Of a stretch of 64,000 nt of DNA, positions 44,570-57,780 are shown in pieces. The stretch comes from Undaria pinnatifida (lineage: Eukaryota > Sar > Phaeophyceae > Laminariales > Alariaceae). Below the pieces are notes generated by a model. The model was not told where the DNA came from, did not search any database, and worked only from the letters and a program-made list of their open reading frames with translations. Every line of letters starts with the position of its first letter. The stretch's first letter is position 1. The stretch lies in NCBI GenBank assembly GCA_012845835.1, contig JABAKD010000021.1:10361199-10425198 (forward strand), in the 5' to 3' direction. Both the position numbers and the translations under genes were made by a program.

Positions 44570-45890
44570 TACCTTGAAAAAATAAACTTCAGCTGTGAGA
44601 TCGACCAAAAAGGAATTTGATCGAAACTCAGCTTTGCAAGCTGCGTGTGATTCTTCGATCGCACATGTTACGGGGTGTGTATACCCTCGTGAAGGATACA
44701 AATTGATCGGTGACTCCCCTGCCAATGCCAGGGTCAACAGGACTATGAAGTTCAGCCTTATTCTTCGCACGGAAACTGTATAACCCGTATTGGGGGGTCA
44801 CATAACCAGACATCTGTGGAATTCAGCATGCATAAAACAAATACTCAGTACCAGGTAAATGTTAAGTTTTGGAGTGGGTTACTTGGGTCTACCGGGTTTG
44901 TACGCAAGTTCCTGCGTACTCCCTGTATATATGTGGCAGGCCAGCGGAGGTCAAGTCCAGGCCAGATGATGCTCGGGTTGTTATTGCTGTCGAGTCATGA
45001 TGGAATATGCGGTAGACGTCGATCGCTACTGTTCCGAAGTGATCCCTCTTCTTCTGCTCTGCTTGATGTAATGCAAAGGCACACTCAAACGCACCTGTAT
45101 TGATCGAATGAAGACCGACGATTGAAATTCTGGCGCTCTGCATCATCAGGCCTCTGACGGTGCACACGTGATCCTGAAGCTCTTCGAACGCTCATCTCAC
45201 ACACTACCAGGGGATACACAAACTAAAGCGTGGATCCAAACTCCAGACCCCTGTACTCCCTACAGATGAAAGCTCTTATGCTAAAACAGAATGATCAAAA
45301 GTGCCTGTCGCGTCATGTCGCCCATTTTTATTATATTATCCCAGACAGCCACCATGAATATATCTGGGTAGAACACCCTCCATGGCTATTTCTGCGTAGA
45401 GCACCCGCAGGCCACAAACTTGCTCACCTGTAAATAAGAAAGGTATTGGACAAGGTCGGAATTCATGTCGTGAAAAGTGCTGCTATAAATATTGATCGGG
45501 ACTACGTACAAGGAATTCCCGGATGGTTCAATTCCTCCGAGGAGTCGACGGGCATCACTAAAAGCGTGAGCTGTACATGGCCATCAGTTTTCTCGGGACA
45601 CTCATCTTACCACATGCAGCCAGGAACTGAGCGCTTGATTGATATCTTGAAACATGAAGAAATACACTTCATTCCGCTGTAAGATCGATCAAAAAGGAAT
45701 TAGATCAAAACTCAGCTCTGCAAGCTGCGAGTGATACTTCAATCGCGCGTGCTACGGGGTGTGTATACCCTCGTGAATGATACAGGTCGGTGACTCCCTT
45801 GCTAATGCCAGGATCAACAGGACTGAGACGTCCAGCCTTAATCTGCGTCGGAAACTGTATAAATTGCATTGATGGGGACAAAACCAGAGA
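44570..45890 (+). repeat. Composite repeat Y'-Z-Y' (copy 2)
   Basis: Y' (44570-44830), Z (44840-45650) and Y' (45655-45890), with the same landmarks and order as 24305-25638 and a repeat distance of about 1.08 kb. The 45936-46181 frame beyond it shows no known domain. Confidence 0.8.
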
Positions 45891-48800
45891 TCTCAGGAAT
45901 CCAAGGCGCGACTGGCCGGGAAGACTTTTCCGTGCTTGCTTGTGAGCCTTTCATTGTTGTATTGCCTGCTGGCGGACCTTTCATGTTTTCACCGCTGGTG
46001 GGCTTTTCGTATTGCATTCAACGTCACAGCTGACATTTCATTGCAGGCTCGGTCACAGCTACTGTCCTTCTGTGCCAAAGCTGATGTTTTGGTAGAGTTG
46101 GGCAAGGTGCATCTTGCATTCTTGTTGAAGTATGCCTTAGACCTATCAACCTTCACCTTTTTCATGACCACTCGCAACTAACTCTGTCTGCCTCGAACCT
46201 CTTCAGAAGCCTGTTGCAGAGAGAGCAGAGTGCAGCGCGCAGAAAATCACTACAATCATTATTGTAGTATTCCCGCCCCCTCGTGTGGCATCAACTGAAG
46301 CCCCCTGCGCAGACCTCTGTCACCCATGGCCGGTCAGTATTCCTCTCTGGGTGTGCTGATGATGCCGGAATCCGGTTCGATTTGTGTTTGTTGGTTGACC
46401 TCGCTCGTGCCAGATAGATGCACCGCTGGTAAAAGCAAAGGCTGCTGCTGCAGTTTGTTCAACATAGTACGTAGGCCGCGAAAGGGTTTCCGGTTCTCTG
46501 ATAGGATACTATTGTATTGTGCGGCGGTCGGGGTTCGCGCCTCTCGAGTTGTTGCGGCCGCGCGAGGTGTAGTCTCGCTCACACGATCGCCTGAATCACG
46601 CGACACAGCTGCAGCTTCGAGTATCCCAAAACAGCCCTTCGCACATTTAAATGCACCAGCAAATTATTGCGCATGGCCGGCTACCCATCGGTCGGTGTAT
46701 TTTCCAAATGATCTGGAAATACATTCTAATGGTGGTACTCACAGCTGACGTTTTCCAATCTTATATAAAAAATGCTTCAATTTTTGAAACAAATGGCGAA
46801 CGCCACGCGGAGGAGCTTCAAAATTGGACCAAATTTCCGACAGGCACCACCGTATTTGATTTCACTACACTCTATGAGTACACTTTTTTTTTTTCTCTCT
46901 CACACACCACCAGCAGTGCGCAGGATAATGCTGCTGCTATAGACTGCTTGATGCGCTGTTACAGCAGCGTGATGCCCCTATGGCACGTATCCAGGCCCGT
47001 CTCACCTCTGCCTTATGAAGTTGAGTGGAGCCCTCTTGGCAGCCACCAGATAGCTCGATGACCACGAAAGACAGACTTAAAGTCGCCAGCACAGGTGGAC
47101 GCGGTTAGCGAACAGGTGGGCTGCAGGTGGGTTAGAGCGCCGCACGGGTGTGATAGCTCGGTGATGGGGCACACTGGGTGGTTTGGACAGGTAGTGCTTT
47201 AACTTTCGTCTCTCTTGGTATAAGTCGAGGCTAGTAACCTCGAGTCGAGTGGGTGGAAATTCCGATAGGAGGTTCCACGTTTTCCAGGAAGGATTCCTCC
47301 GCCGGGAACATCCTTGCTTTTTCTACGTCGGCCGTGGAAAGCTTATCCGACGGCAAATATTCCGCTTTACACGATGCACCCTCCTCGTGATACTGGTCCG
47401 GTCAACTATCACGTATCTCAGAATAAGCCGGCGCCTCATGCACCCTGGCGTTCGTAGCGCTGCAACACCCCCCCTGCCCGACGCATAACTATCGTCGGCA
47501 CAAAGCGGGCGCCCCGGTCATGGCCAGGTGAACAGCGTGAACACCTTCCTCCTCTCTCCGCTCCCGCCTGTTTGGCGTGGTCTTTTCTTCGTCGAACGTC
47601 ATGCTTAGCTCAAGTCGGTGCCGTGCAGATGTCGGGCGTCGCTTCCAGTATGTTTGCGGCAACTAAGCTCCGGATGCACTCTTCCATTCCCACACCTGTC
47701 CCGCCGTTTCAGCGAACGGTTCCCGTAGACGCCGGTGGACCGGCGATCTTCAAACTTCCCCCCCTTCCAGGGCACAGCGGGTGCGCTCCATCCCCGTAGA
47801 TGGACGAACTTACACCTTCTCCTGTCTTCCAGGAAACAGCAGACGTTGCAAGTGCCAATGTGCAACCCCCCGGTTGGGGAATCTCCGAAAAGTTGAGCTT
47901 CTGGGGAAGAAGGGCCTGGTCTTGTTGAACTGGTGATGACATTGTTCTTGGTCGTGTCAGATTATGCCGGCCGGTTGTGAGGTCGTTCTTTGTTCGTGAT
48001 CGTCTCAGATATTGCCGGCCTGTTGTGAGGTCGTTCTTGGTCTTCTCACTTTCGAACCAGCATTTTGTCACGCTGTTCTTGATTTTTTCATCTACAGTTT
48101 TGCTCCTTTTACACTAGCATTCTCCACTGCTATCCACCCCTCCATGCTAGACCGCGCAGGGGGTTGAAATCCTTGGCAGTGGGTGCTTTGAACGAGCTGG
48201 CCAGTCTTGGTTCAGCTTCTCTGCCCCCCCCAAAATGTGGTCTTCCTTCCCAAAACGCGTGGCAAGCTAACACCGTGTGAAGGATGTGAGAGCGACTTGT
48301 CGGCTATCATGACTGTTGGCCCAATCTGGGTATGTTTGCTCTTTCTATCTGTCCTCTCCTCTCTTTTTAGTCTTCTTCCTGAACGCTCGGCTAGGGCCTT
48401 GACCTTAGCTCCGTTGTGGGTGGTGAAATACTTGCAAAATTGCCGACTACCGTTCCCACTTCGAGCGTTCATACCTGGTACGAATCAAGACATTTGGTCG
48501 CCTGTATAAAACAGCACGAGCGGATGTATCGTCCCTGTGTATGTGCGCCAGGAATCTCTCTGTAAGAACGTGTTGTATGGCGGGTTGATCTGTTGCCTAA
48601 CGGTAGACTGAACGTGCGCCCAGTAAACCCGCTGTGTCGTGGTCGGCGCATTGGTCAAGTGATGGCGGCTATGTCTGGTGAGGTGTCTGCGCCGTCCGAA
48701 GCAGACCCTACGATGGCGCCACGCACGTACATTAGACCGTGATGATGATGCTGTGTATGGCCGATGGTACGGTTGCATCCTCAGATCAGGGTCGGCGTCG

Positions 48801-51800
48801 CTGTAGCATCCGGACTAAGGGATACCCCCACCGTATCATTTTGCGAAGCAAACTTCTACCGACGCTGTTACGGTAGAGTAATAATATGGTCCTTGCACAA
48901 TGAATAGTATGGATCCAAATTATTGTATACTTTTTCAATGACACCGCAAATTGTCGATCGCCTCCAAATATATGGGGTGGAAGACGAAACGGCTTTTCTA
49001 CTCCACGGGTAATGAACTGACGCTGTGGGCGCAGAGGCCCGCATTGACAAGGGGTGAAAGTTCGCGGCAACTGGTTCTACTGGCTGCTGGTGTTCTTTGC
49101 GATGTTATTTTATTTTGAGTTCAACAGTATATTTGGTCATGAAGCATGCCGGCATTGGTTGGTTGACGAACAGTCATGACTTCGATCACGAGATCAGATG
49201 AGCAGCTAAGCAAATGCGAAACACATCCATGCACACGCGTGCGACGGGCAACGAACGGGCAGGGTGCAGGCAGCAGACGGGCCTGCATGAAATTCAAGAC
49301 AAAAAATAGATATAAATTTGTCTAGGGTGGCCGATACGAGCAGCCCAGGCGGGCTCGCTTTCACAGGGCTTTTCGGCCCGACTAGCTTCTTGCTCCGGCT
49401 AGCTTCTTGTTTTTGCAGACTCCTTCACTTGCAGCAGGCGACCGCAGGCGACGGACGATTCGCCCGCAGTGTTGAGTGCACGACATAAAACTTACGAGCA
49501 TCGTCAGCAGTAATAATAATTGATGTCATCAATTTCGTCAGCTGACATCACTGGACACCTCTCATAGCACGGAGCTTGCCACAAATCAGAAGGGAGAAAG
49601 CTAGCTGTTGCTTTGGTCTGCTCGCCTGCTGCCGATGTTGTTGCTACTACTGCTGCCCTGCTGCTACACGACTTTCTGAAAACTGACCACTGATTGGCTG
49701 TAGCTGACCACTTCTTGGCTGTCTGTGGTGGGCGGTGTGCGGGTGTGTTTACTTTGTGCTTCATGTTTACTGAGATACCTGTACTGTTCAGATACATATC
49801 GCAATGCAAACCTCGACTTTCGAACAACGCCAGTCAGCATCACAGGAAGAAACACACATTTGGGAACGGGAACTGTCCTGCTCTGGTCGTTTCTTCCCTG
49901 TCTGCTTGCCCGCTGCTGTTGCTACAACTACTGCTGCCCTACTGCACGAGAGTGTCTACAACTAACTCTGCTGCGGCTCTCGTATGATCTCTGTGTGTGG
50001 TTTTGATGCTTCTACTACTCGTCGTATGTTAATTTACATGGGGCTCCAATAACGCAGGAAATGACGTCGGCATGATGAGCCAGCCCAAATTCCGGCACCA
50101 ACCGGCGCTACAAGTAAGTGGAACAGGGGTTTCATTGTTGGTACGAGTATCATCGTTGAGACATCATTTAGTTGTGCCTCACGATTTACCGGCATTATAA
50201 AGAGCAGCGATCCAAAAGGCGCTGTGTATTCTCGTGCTCGACCTATTATTGCATGAATAATGTACGTAAGATATTATTCGTCAATATTTTACCATCTTCA
50301 AAAACAAATAGTTGCCTCTTTCTTTGTCGTCTGCTTCTTGTGCTGCCTATCCGCAGGATTTTTTTAATATTTTTTGCTGCTGCATATCATTAAGGTTCTT
50401 GCATGGAAGATTTATTGGCCTGACTAACAAGCACTAAGCCGAGCAGCTCAAGTTTATGTTTTACCTCTTTGTCGTTTCGTTGTCGACTGCTTGCGCTATA
50501 ATATCCTTAGGGTCATTCCTAAAAATTGCGAAATATATATCAGGAATCGTGCCATTCTTGCCAGAAATCCTTATTTTTCATGTCACGATGTATGACAAAA
50601 ATGTCACGAACCATGACTTATTTTTCTTCTGGATTTTGTCAAAACAATTCGTAATTACGATTCGTGATAAATGTCACACCTCTTGAAAACAGGAAAACAC
50701 GCCTGATCAAGACACACAAAGCCACTCTGCACCCCATCGCCACCGAGAGAGGATATCCAAGGCCAGTGGGGTCACATACGGGGCATGGCAGATCCTGCTA
50801 AGCATGCCGATTGCGAGGAAAGACGAGGTACGGCGGACGACGAGTGACTGCCCATAGGAATCACCAAAACGTCTGTGGCGTTTTGAGTGTAAGCGTCACG
50901 AAACGTGACATATCATATTTTATCGTTAGGAATGAAATATCAGGATTCATGATAATTTGTCACACCTAAGTGTCACAACTCCTGACATTTTTTTTTCGTT
51001 AGGAACGGTCCTCCTGCTGCTCTCTTTATTCCACTCCACGGTGAACCTCCTGTACTATTATTCAAGACCGGTGATGATAGTACGGCTACCACACATATAT
51101 TTTGTTAGCTCCAGTCGTCCTCCTTTTCGCAGCGTTGCAGAGAATGATGGCACTATTCAACCGGCACCATTGGGAGTCCGCCAATGTTTTTAACATACGC
51201 TGGATCCTGCTTATTGGTTGTAGTGTATGAGTGTGACTCGTGCTTCGTTCGTTGTGCTACTCCTTCTAATACGAGTACTTAAGCACCGTACTGCGTTTCA
51301 TATGTATGACTTCGCTCTCTTCTCTCGCGTCACCCTCTTTGGGTCTCCTTCTGCTTTATTTACCGCTCCTCTCCCTTTTTTACTTCATGTTTATTTTGTG
51401 CTCAGCTTCTGCGCTCACTTTTTGTTCTCTGCCTACCATTCAGCATCCTTATTATTATGTTCCACCTCCAAGGGAGAACTTGTGGAACTCTATGTAATCG
51501 AATACAAGCAGATTACTAAACACAACGACCCGCGGCCAACGTCGTCTGTTTCGCCGCTTAACAGTAGAAACACCTTGATAGCGCTCAGGGAATACCCACT
51601 TTGCCCCTCCCCCCCTTGCCTTGGCGGTCAAACGCATACATTCGCCGTCCTGGCAGAAAATCGGCGGAGTGGGGAATGCCGTAAAGAACCCTTGGTAGGA
51701 AAAAACAAGCTGAAGAAAACGACTAATATTTCGTTAACATAGTTCGAAAAATAAATAAATATCGCGCCAGCTGTTTTCGTTGTGGATCTTGAAAAAATAT

Positions 51801-52050
51801 CGGTTTCAGTACTCATTTCGCGTGTTTTTTCCCGCTGTATCAGCCTGTTTTGGCCTACTGACGGAGCACCATTACTAAACTATTTTGATAGCACGCACAT
51901 GGTTCCTAAATGCATGGGAGGCCAACAACAGCAGCGGTATTAGATTGGTAACTACGTAGACTATGTATCAGGTTTTTTTTTTTTTTCCGATTGACAAGAT
52001 CCCTCAGTGTAATGCAACACTCACGCGCGTATATTTCCCTACAAGTTGGG
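45891..52050. other. 6-kb region, no gene recognised
   Basis: Many short frames on both strands and no conserved domain. Two roughly 48-bp tandem copies lie at 47946-48045 (sharing TTGTGAGGTCGTTCTT). CTGCTGTTGCTAC-type repeats occur at 49615-49675 and 49895-49960. It could contain small exons that I cannot identify. Confidence 0.4.
50505..51015. repeat. Possible MITE with TGTCAC/GTGACA-rich interior
   Basis: AGGGTCATTCCTAA at 50509-50522 is mirrored imperfectly by TTAGGAACGGTCCT at 50999-51012. Inside, TGTCACGA, GTCACACCT and TCGTGA-type motifs recur in both orientations (50580-50690, 50890-50990). No coding potential. Confidence 0.4.
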
Positions 52051-52055
52051 GGACT

Positions 52056-52487
52056 TGTTGAGAGTATGAACCTTGGATTCAAATCCAAGTTACTGCGCAG
52101 TCTATTCGAGCAGTCTATTCGCACGAATAAGATACGCAGTTGAAACTTAGGTTGAGTATTACGTTAAATCTTAGGTGGAACTTGGATGTGAACGTAGATT
52201 TTAGTATGTTAAGGTTGTCCCGTTGCCCCGGTATTCTACCGGACTACGGACATTGTTCCGTGATGATCAAGTAATAATGGAGATCCAGCCCACCACGATC
52301 ACTTTCCCTTCTCTCCCTTCTCTCTTTTATTTCCTCTTTCTCTCTCTTTGGTATCAAGCGCCCTTTCCAAACTATCCCTTTTCTTTGTTATCACAAGTGA
52401 CCTTAACAGACACTTCGGTGATACCTCTGCATCTCTTCGCATGGAAGCCAGAGCCTCCACACAACCATTGTGTTCACAGGCTATTCA
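52056..52487 (+). repeat. Copia 5' LTR
   Basis: Direct repeat of 56397-56813. Contains a C/T-rich stretch (52310-52345). It differs from the 3' copy by an insertion near 52108-52120 and scattered changes, more divergence than between the G2 LTRs. Confidence 0.88.
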
Positions 52488-52488
52488 C

Positions 52489-52501
52489 AGGTTATGAGCC
52501 T
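52489..52501 (+). promoter_or_regulatory. Copia primer site matching the initiator tRNA-Met anticodon region
   Basis: Directly after the LTR lies AGGTTATGAGCC. It is complementary to GGCTCATAACC, the anticodon stem-loop of initiator tRNA-Met, and not to a tRNA 3' end. Established knowledge: Drosophila copia primes from such a half-tRNA. Confidence 0.65.
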
Positions 52502-52604
52502 TCGACCTTCGATAGAAACATCAAAAACATCGATCGGCACCAAGCTACATCTCATCGTAGTTTGTCGTATCTTACCGGAAAGTTTGAGAGGAACCCTTCA
52601 AGAA

Positions 52605-52675
52605 CCGGCTACAGCATCAGCATCAGCATCAGCATCAACATCATCATCAGCATCAGCAATCAGCATCAGGATCAG
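52605..52675 (+). repeat. CATCAG-type microsatellite
   Basis: A run of CATCAG/CATCAT units just before the gag start codon of the copia element. Confidence 0.85.
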
Positions 52676-52689
52676 GGTAAGCATCACCA

Positions 52690-53705
52690 TGGGAGAGTCC
52701 AAGAAAGCAAGTGGTGCGGTCGACAAACTTTTTAGAGCTCTCAACAGCAAATTTGATGTGGTCATGTTCGAGGTATGGAAACGCACGGCTCAGTCCGTGA
52801 TAAGTAGTCTATGCGTCATGCCGGGATCTCTGATATTCTGGAAAGGCATCCCTGCCCCGAGCCCAAACTAATTAGTCCCCGTCCATCTTCTATAAGAAGT
52901 AGGCCTTCACGAGCTGTAACTCGCAGCCATGCCGCCGACGAAACGGACACTCAGTCCGGGGAAACACCCCCGGCTGAAACGTCAGAAAAAGTGCAGCCAG
53001 GCGCAAGAAGTACTCCCTTGGACAGGGCGCATCTGCTGCCATCACCTTCAGGATATTCTACACTCCCGTAACATCAGTTTTATGCGCCACGGATGACAAC
53101 ATCTCGAACTTGGAAGACATCAAGACCTGGCACCGCGATAACCGTCTTCTGTTCTACGTGATTGTTGCTGAGCACATTGGGAGCTGCGGCCAGCTTTCTT
53201 CTACAGTTCAGGCCGAAACGAGGTGAACTTGCGAATGGGAAGGCTACTTGGGATGGTATGGTTACAACGTGTCTAAATTTCACCCGTCAACGTAGTCTAG
53301 ACTAGACGTATACTAAAAAAATAACCAATTCAAATGGTCATGACGGAAGGTCAAGACCCAGACATTTTTATAAATGAAGTATACTATTTGAGGGATGCAC
53401 TGGTATACATGGGAGATGTATTCAACGATGACAGCATACGGGACATAGCGTTGTAATGATTCACGGATGAGTACCTGCAAATAAAATACAGCCGAAGCAG
53501 ATGAGGACTTCACACTAGATCGAGCTGTGATAATAATGCGTAATAATATGTAAGCAAATGGAGCTTCGCGAAACCGGCCTTCGGGAAAAGCGAAGGGGCG
53601 TTAGTCTGCTATGGTAGTGATGTCAACACCCTCGGCAGTAGTGACCTGTTCACACTGCAAGATGCCAGGCCATCGATTCGAAAATTGCTTTAAACGTTAA
53701 ACGCA
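52690..53705 (+). pseudogene. Copia gag
   Basis: Starts at ATG 52690 (ESKKASGAVDKLF), 200 bp after the primer site. Blocks typical of copia-type gag appear in shifting frames: VWKRTAQSVISSLCVMPGS (52775-52830), GQDPDIFINEVYYLRDALV (53350-53406), EYLQIKYS (53470-53493). A zinc knuckle CSHCKMPGHRFENC (C-x2-C-x4-H-x4-C, about 53650-53691) comes last; it binds RNA in the particle. Several stops and frameshifts lie between. Confidence 0.78.
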
Positions 53706-54648
53706 AGGAAACGATGTCGGGGGAAAACCCCCCCCAACACCTCGAAAAATGTCGTGGTGTAGCCTGCATAATACCGATCGTCACGATAACAGCGACTGTC
53801 GGTCTCAAAAGAGGGACGACAACAAAACCCGTCACCCTCGTCCCAGTCAACAAAATGGCCACCGCAGTGCTCACGCCAACACCGCCACAACTCCAACTTC
53901 AACGACGCAAATGGAAGCTTACGTCCCAGTGACACATGCTCCATCCACTACTGTGGCTGCGACTACAGCAGCTACTTCTACGTCCTTCGCGACTCCTCCC
54001 GGTCCATCATCACCTCCAGTTGGTGTAGGTTGTTCTTTCATCGCCGCACCTCCGATCAACAACGACAAGCAAACCGTGCCATTCTCCATGACTGCGGACA
54101 ACGGAGCTTCTAGCCACTTCATCGACAATCAACTTCTACCTTGCATCGAAACCGAAATGAATCACCACGCACAGCTGGATCTTCCTGTAACAATCAACGT
54201 AGCGGGAAACCATCGCCTTTATGGCGTTGGTCAAGGAGTGTAGGCCGTTCAAGTGTTGGATCGTATGGGCTCTAAGCACTCTGTGCAGCTTACCGCCACT
54301 ATCGTACCAGGGCTAGACAGGCACCAATTTTCGGGGGCATCAGCAGCTACGAGAGGGGTCAATATGATCATCGCCAAGAATTCGTGTTTGGACATGGGTG
54401 CATTTACTGTACCCCTGCGCAAAGACAGCCACTGCTCTACTCTGGATCATCTCGACCTCAGCACTGATGCACCAGCTGAACACCTGAGACAGCTTTTCCG
54501 ACCATTTCCGGCAGCAACTTTAAACCGGAAACCATCGCTGTTCACGCTTCGACTGCTACTAAAGCTACTTCCTTCCCTACACCTGTTACAGCTAACGTCT
54601 GGCGTAAGGAGTTGGGTCATCCCAATGGGTAGGTTATGGTCAAGGTAG
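53706..54648 (+). pseudogene. Copia protease region
   Basis: A second Cys/His cluster (WCSLHNTDRHDNSDC, 53752-53796) opens this part. After a Thr/Pro-rich linker comes TADNGASSHFIDNQLL (54094-54141). This is the aspartic protease active site; the usual Asp-Ser-Gly is Asp-Asn-Gly here. VTINVAGNHRLYGVGQG follows, then a TAG at 54241, with the frame resuming to 54400. It would cleave the polyprotein. Confidence 0.78.
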
Positions 54649-54870
54649 ATAATATCGCAGAATGTGGGGTAATTGTTTAGACACTTTATCGGCGCGTGAT
54701 ACGTGCAACATCAACAAGAGCACTCAATATAAACATCCTAAGACATCGTGGCCTGACCCTTCCAGTGAACGTTTAAAACTGGTTAGTACTGACCTCCTAA
54801 GACCGGTGAGGCTCAAGGCGATCGGAGGATACGCCTACATGGCAAAGTATACCGACCATCACAGCCAGTA
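54595..54870 (+). pseudogene. Copia integrase, N-terminal part only
   Basis: The GAG-pre-integrase motif (ELGHPNG, 54608-54630) is followed, after a stop, by CNINKSTQYKHP (zinc-binding His/Cys region) and LKLVSTDLLRPVRLKAIGGY (54776-54833) with the first catalytic Asp, then MAKYTDHHSQ and a TAA. The remaining core with the second Asp and Glu is absent. Confidence 0.75.
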
Positions 54871-56385
54871 AGAGCATCCTCCTTCATCGAAGAACCGCCT
54901 TCCGTTCTACCAACAGCAGACTCGGACATTTCTCAAGTAAGAGCGCATCAGCTGGCCGTACGACGCCAAGATTATCAAAAACAGCAGTTCGTGGCCGTCT
55001 TGCAGTACATAAGGGCTGTCGGAATGGACGAAATAAACCCTCCGGCATCTATTTCGGTACAAAACGCCCACGCGCACCCTATGGTCTCACCACAAGCGGA
55101 AGAATGCAAACCTTCAGCGACCTCTGCTCGAAGATCAACTACTTCAGCAAGGATAACTATTTCTAAGCTCCAACACCTTGAAGTCGCAACTACAGCTCCG
55201 GCTCGCAAGACCGCTTTTGACCATCGTGACTGCCTTGTAAAAACTCAGATACCCTCATATGATCTAAAAAACATTTCTTTGTGGAGTTCGATACAAGATT
55301 GCGGCGTTTCAGAAGTGGGAACAAATTAAGCCCGTTTTTTATTCTGCCAGTGGGCGACCGGATTCTACCGTGTGCGACCGGACTTTTCAATCACCGACAA
55401 ACCGCGATGCACCGAAAACGGAGAAGCGCATTACGCACAACCAATTGGCAAAGGACCTACAAAACGATTGGCCTATCAAAACTCAGCTACAAGACTGCAA
55501 TGGACCGAGATGGGACAAGGCTCACGCGCACGGGGACGGACGTATGGTTATACGGGTAATATTTTCTTGCGATATGTACCTGTAGGTACAGCAGTTGAAA
55601 ATTGATATTCAAGTAGAGAATACTACGTAGTGCAGCATTTCTTTTGTCAAATGTAAGGTTACAACTGCTCGCCAGTTACGTAAAAGTAAAGGTGAAACTA
55701 CAGGTCGTATGAAGTTAAGTCAACGATCGTACAGCGATAAGCTATGTTCTACCGAAAATGCGCGCGAATATTTATTCCGGAATTAAGGAGCAAAGGCTCA
55801 CAAAGATTAACTATCTTACTATACTCTTCAGGGTACGATTAGTATCAGTTTATTGTTCTATGCGTATCCTAGGATCATATTGAGGTGGCTTAGTAAACTT
55901 ACAGCAGTGACCTTTTTTTTCTTTTCCAGGATATACCTTGACGGTGGACTATGACTACACCCGTCATAGTCTATCGCAGTACTATCGGTATTCTTAGATT
56001 CCATATTTTCTACTTTTATTTATTTATTATCTTATTTTTGAAATACGTAAGTACATAAAACAAAAACCGAACAGTGATAATCTTTTTTTTGTCATAATGG
56101 ACACTTGCACGCAATTCTCCTTACTTGTTTAGTGTTGTTTATCTATTTGGTACAATTCACGAAGCGAGCTCGAAACCCAGCAGACGTGTCTTTTCGTTGT
56201 ATCTTCTAGGGTGTTTATCCCTGTTAATTGCACCAAGCGTAGTTTTTATGCTTACCTTTCCTTCTATTTTTTTTATTTTGGTAAATGTGTGAATAACATG
56301 GCTACATCCATATTGCCGCGATTGATACACCGGACTGAATATGTGACCCATTTGTTTTCGATTTATCTAGCAATCTGACTTTGCA
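54871..56385 (+). other. Copia internal 3' part; integrase-RT linker remnant, no RT found
   Basis: A frame from 54991 to 55329 reads like a low-complexity linker between integrase and RT. No RT or RNase H motif follows. 55600-56385 is AT-rich non-coding. Confidence 0.5.
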
Positions 56386-56396
56386 TTAAGGGGGCG

Positions 56397-56813
56397 TGTT
56401 GAGAGTATGAACCTTGGATTCAAATCTAAGTTAATGCGCAGAGTTTATTCGCACGAATAAGACAAGCGATTGAAACTTAGGTTGCATCTTACATTCAATC
56501 TTCGGTGGAACTTAGATGTAAACGTAGATTTTAGTATGTTAAGGTTGTCCCGTTGTCCCGGTATTCTACCGGACTACGTACATTGTTCCGTGATGATCAA
56601 GTGGCGATCCAGCCCCCCACGATCACTCTCCCTTCTCTACCTTCCCCCCTTTCTTTCCTCTTCCTCTCTCTCTTCGGCCTCAAGCGCCCTTTCCAAACTA
56701 TCCCTTTTCTTTGTTATCACAAGTGATCTTAGCAGGCACTTCGGTGATACCTCTGCATCTCTTTGCATAGAAGACAGAGCCTCCAAACAACCATTGTGTT
56801 TACAGGCTATTCA
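56397..56813 (+). repeat. Copia 3' LTR
   Basis: Direct repeat of 52056-52487, preceded by AAGGGGGCG as polypurine tract. Confidence 0.88.
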
Positions 56814-56818
56814 CGACT

Positions 56819-57780
56819 GCTTTTACTTGAAGTATCACTGTAACCTAGTCAAAGCCTTCGTCACTGTTGGGCGTGCGATAGCATGGTATGCAACAAAATG
56901 ATACCAGGCGTACTGATCAGATGTGATGACAAAACCGTACGTTACTCGCGATATAAACCATTTTATATTGTGGTGGTATGGTATGCAATAATGTGATATC
57001 AGGCTTACTGATGACAAAACGGTACGTTATACGAAACGTTTTTTTGTTTTTTTTTGTGTGTTTCAATCGTCTCGGTTCCTCTACCGTAGTTATCCCACAA
57101 GGTCGTTCGATCAGGATATCGTTGCGACAGGCGAACATGCCTTGATTGATGTGCGACGGGCTTGCATTCTGTTGCTGACGCTCGACATCTGACACGCCAA
57201 TTTTTACTCTTTGTGAGCCATGGCCAACTAATGAACTAACGAACCAACGCACGCTGTTGTTTTCCTTTAGTGCGTGGGGGTAGATGCTTTTTTTGCTGGT
57301 TACAGCGCAGCATGTTAGTAGTAGTAACTAGTGGACTGTTGTACGCGCATCAAATGTGCTGATCATAGCAACAAACAGCAGTTTGAAGCTGCACCCGAAT
57401 GCTTATTATACGCCAGGTACATGGAAGTCGCAGGTACTCTAGCTTCGGAAAACTTATATGCGCAGAACAGTAGTAGTACCACAGGTACCTGGTAAGCTAC
57501 AACAGCAGCATCGATCGACATAATTTATCTGGGCCGTCCCCACACAGCAGTACCTTCATTTCCGATACACCCGACTACATTAAATTGCTGTATGGGTGCA
57601 TACTCTACCGTTAGGATACGGGCGAACGCGTGACATGTAAAATGCAAAACAGGCAGTTCTGCTCTGTGGACAGTCCAGCTACATGTCGTCACAGCTGTTA
57701 GAACGCTCCGGCTAGCTTGGGCTCTGCCAGCTAATAATCGCACAAGAAACACTAAGCTATACCTTGTACGAAGAAACGTC
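56819..57780. other. Nothing recognised
   Basis: Short frames only. ACGAAAC/ACCAT-type repeats and a diverged duplication occur near 56930-57030 (GATGACAAAACCGTACGTTA and a similar copy). Confidence 0.4.

Larger units (their letters stand above)
52056..56813 (+). mobile_element. Ty1/copia LTR retrotransposon, internally deleted
   Basis: The LTRs are 52056-52487 and 56397-56813 (both starting TGTTGAGAGTATGAACC and ending GGCTATTCA). The flanks GGACT (52051-52055) and CGACT (56814-56818) differ in one base, a probable 5-bp target duplication. The right LTR follows a purine-rich AAGGGGGCG. The internal part has gag with a zinc knuckle, a protease and the start of an integrase in copia order (protease before integrase). 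The integrase core, reverse transcriptase and RNase H are missing, so it is non-autonomous. Confidence 0.87.
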
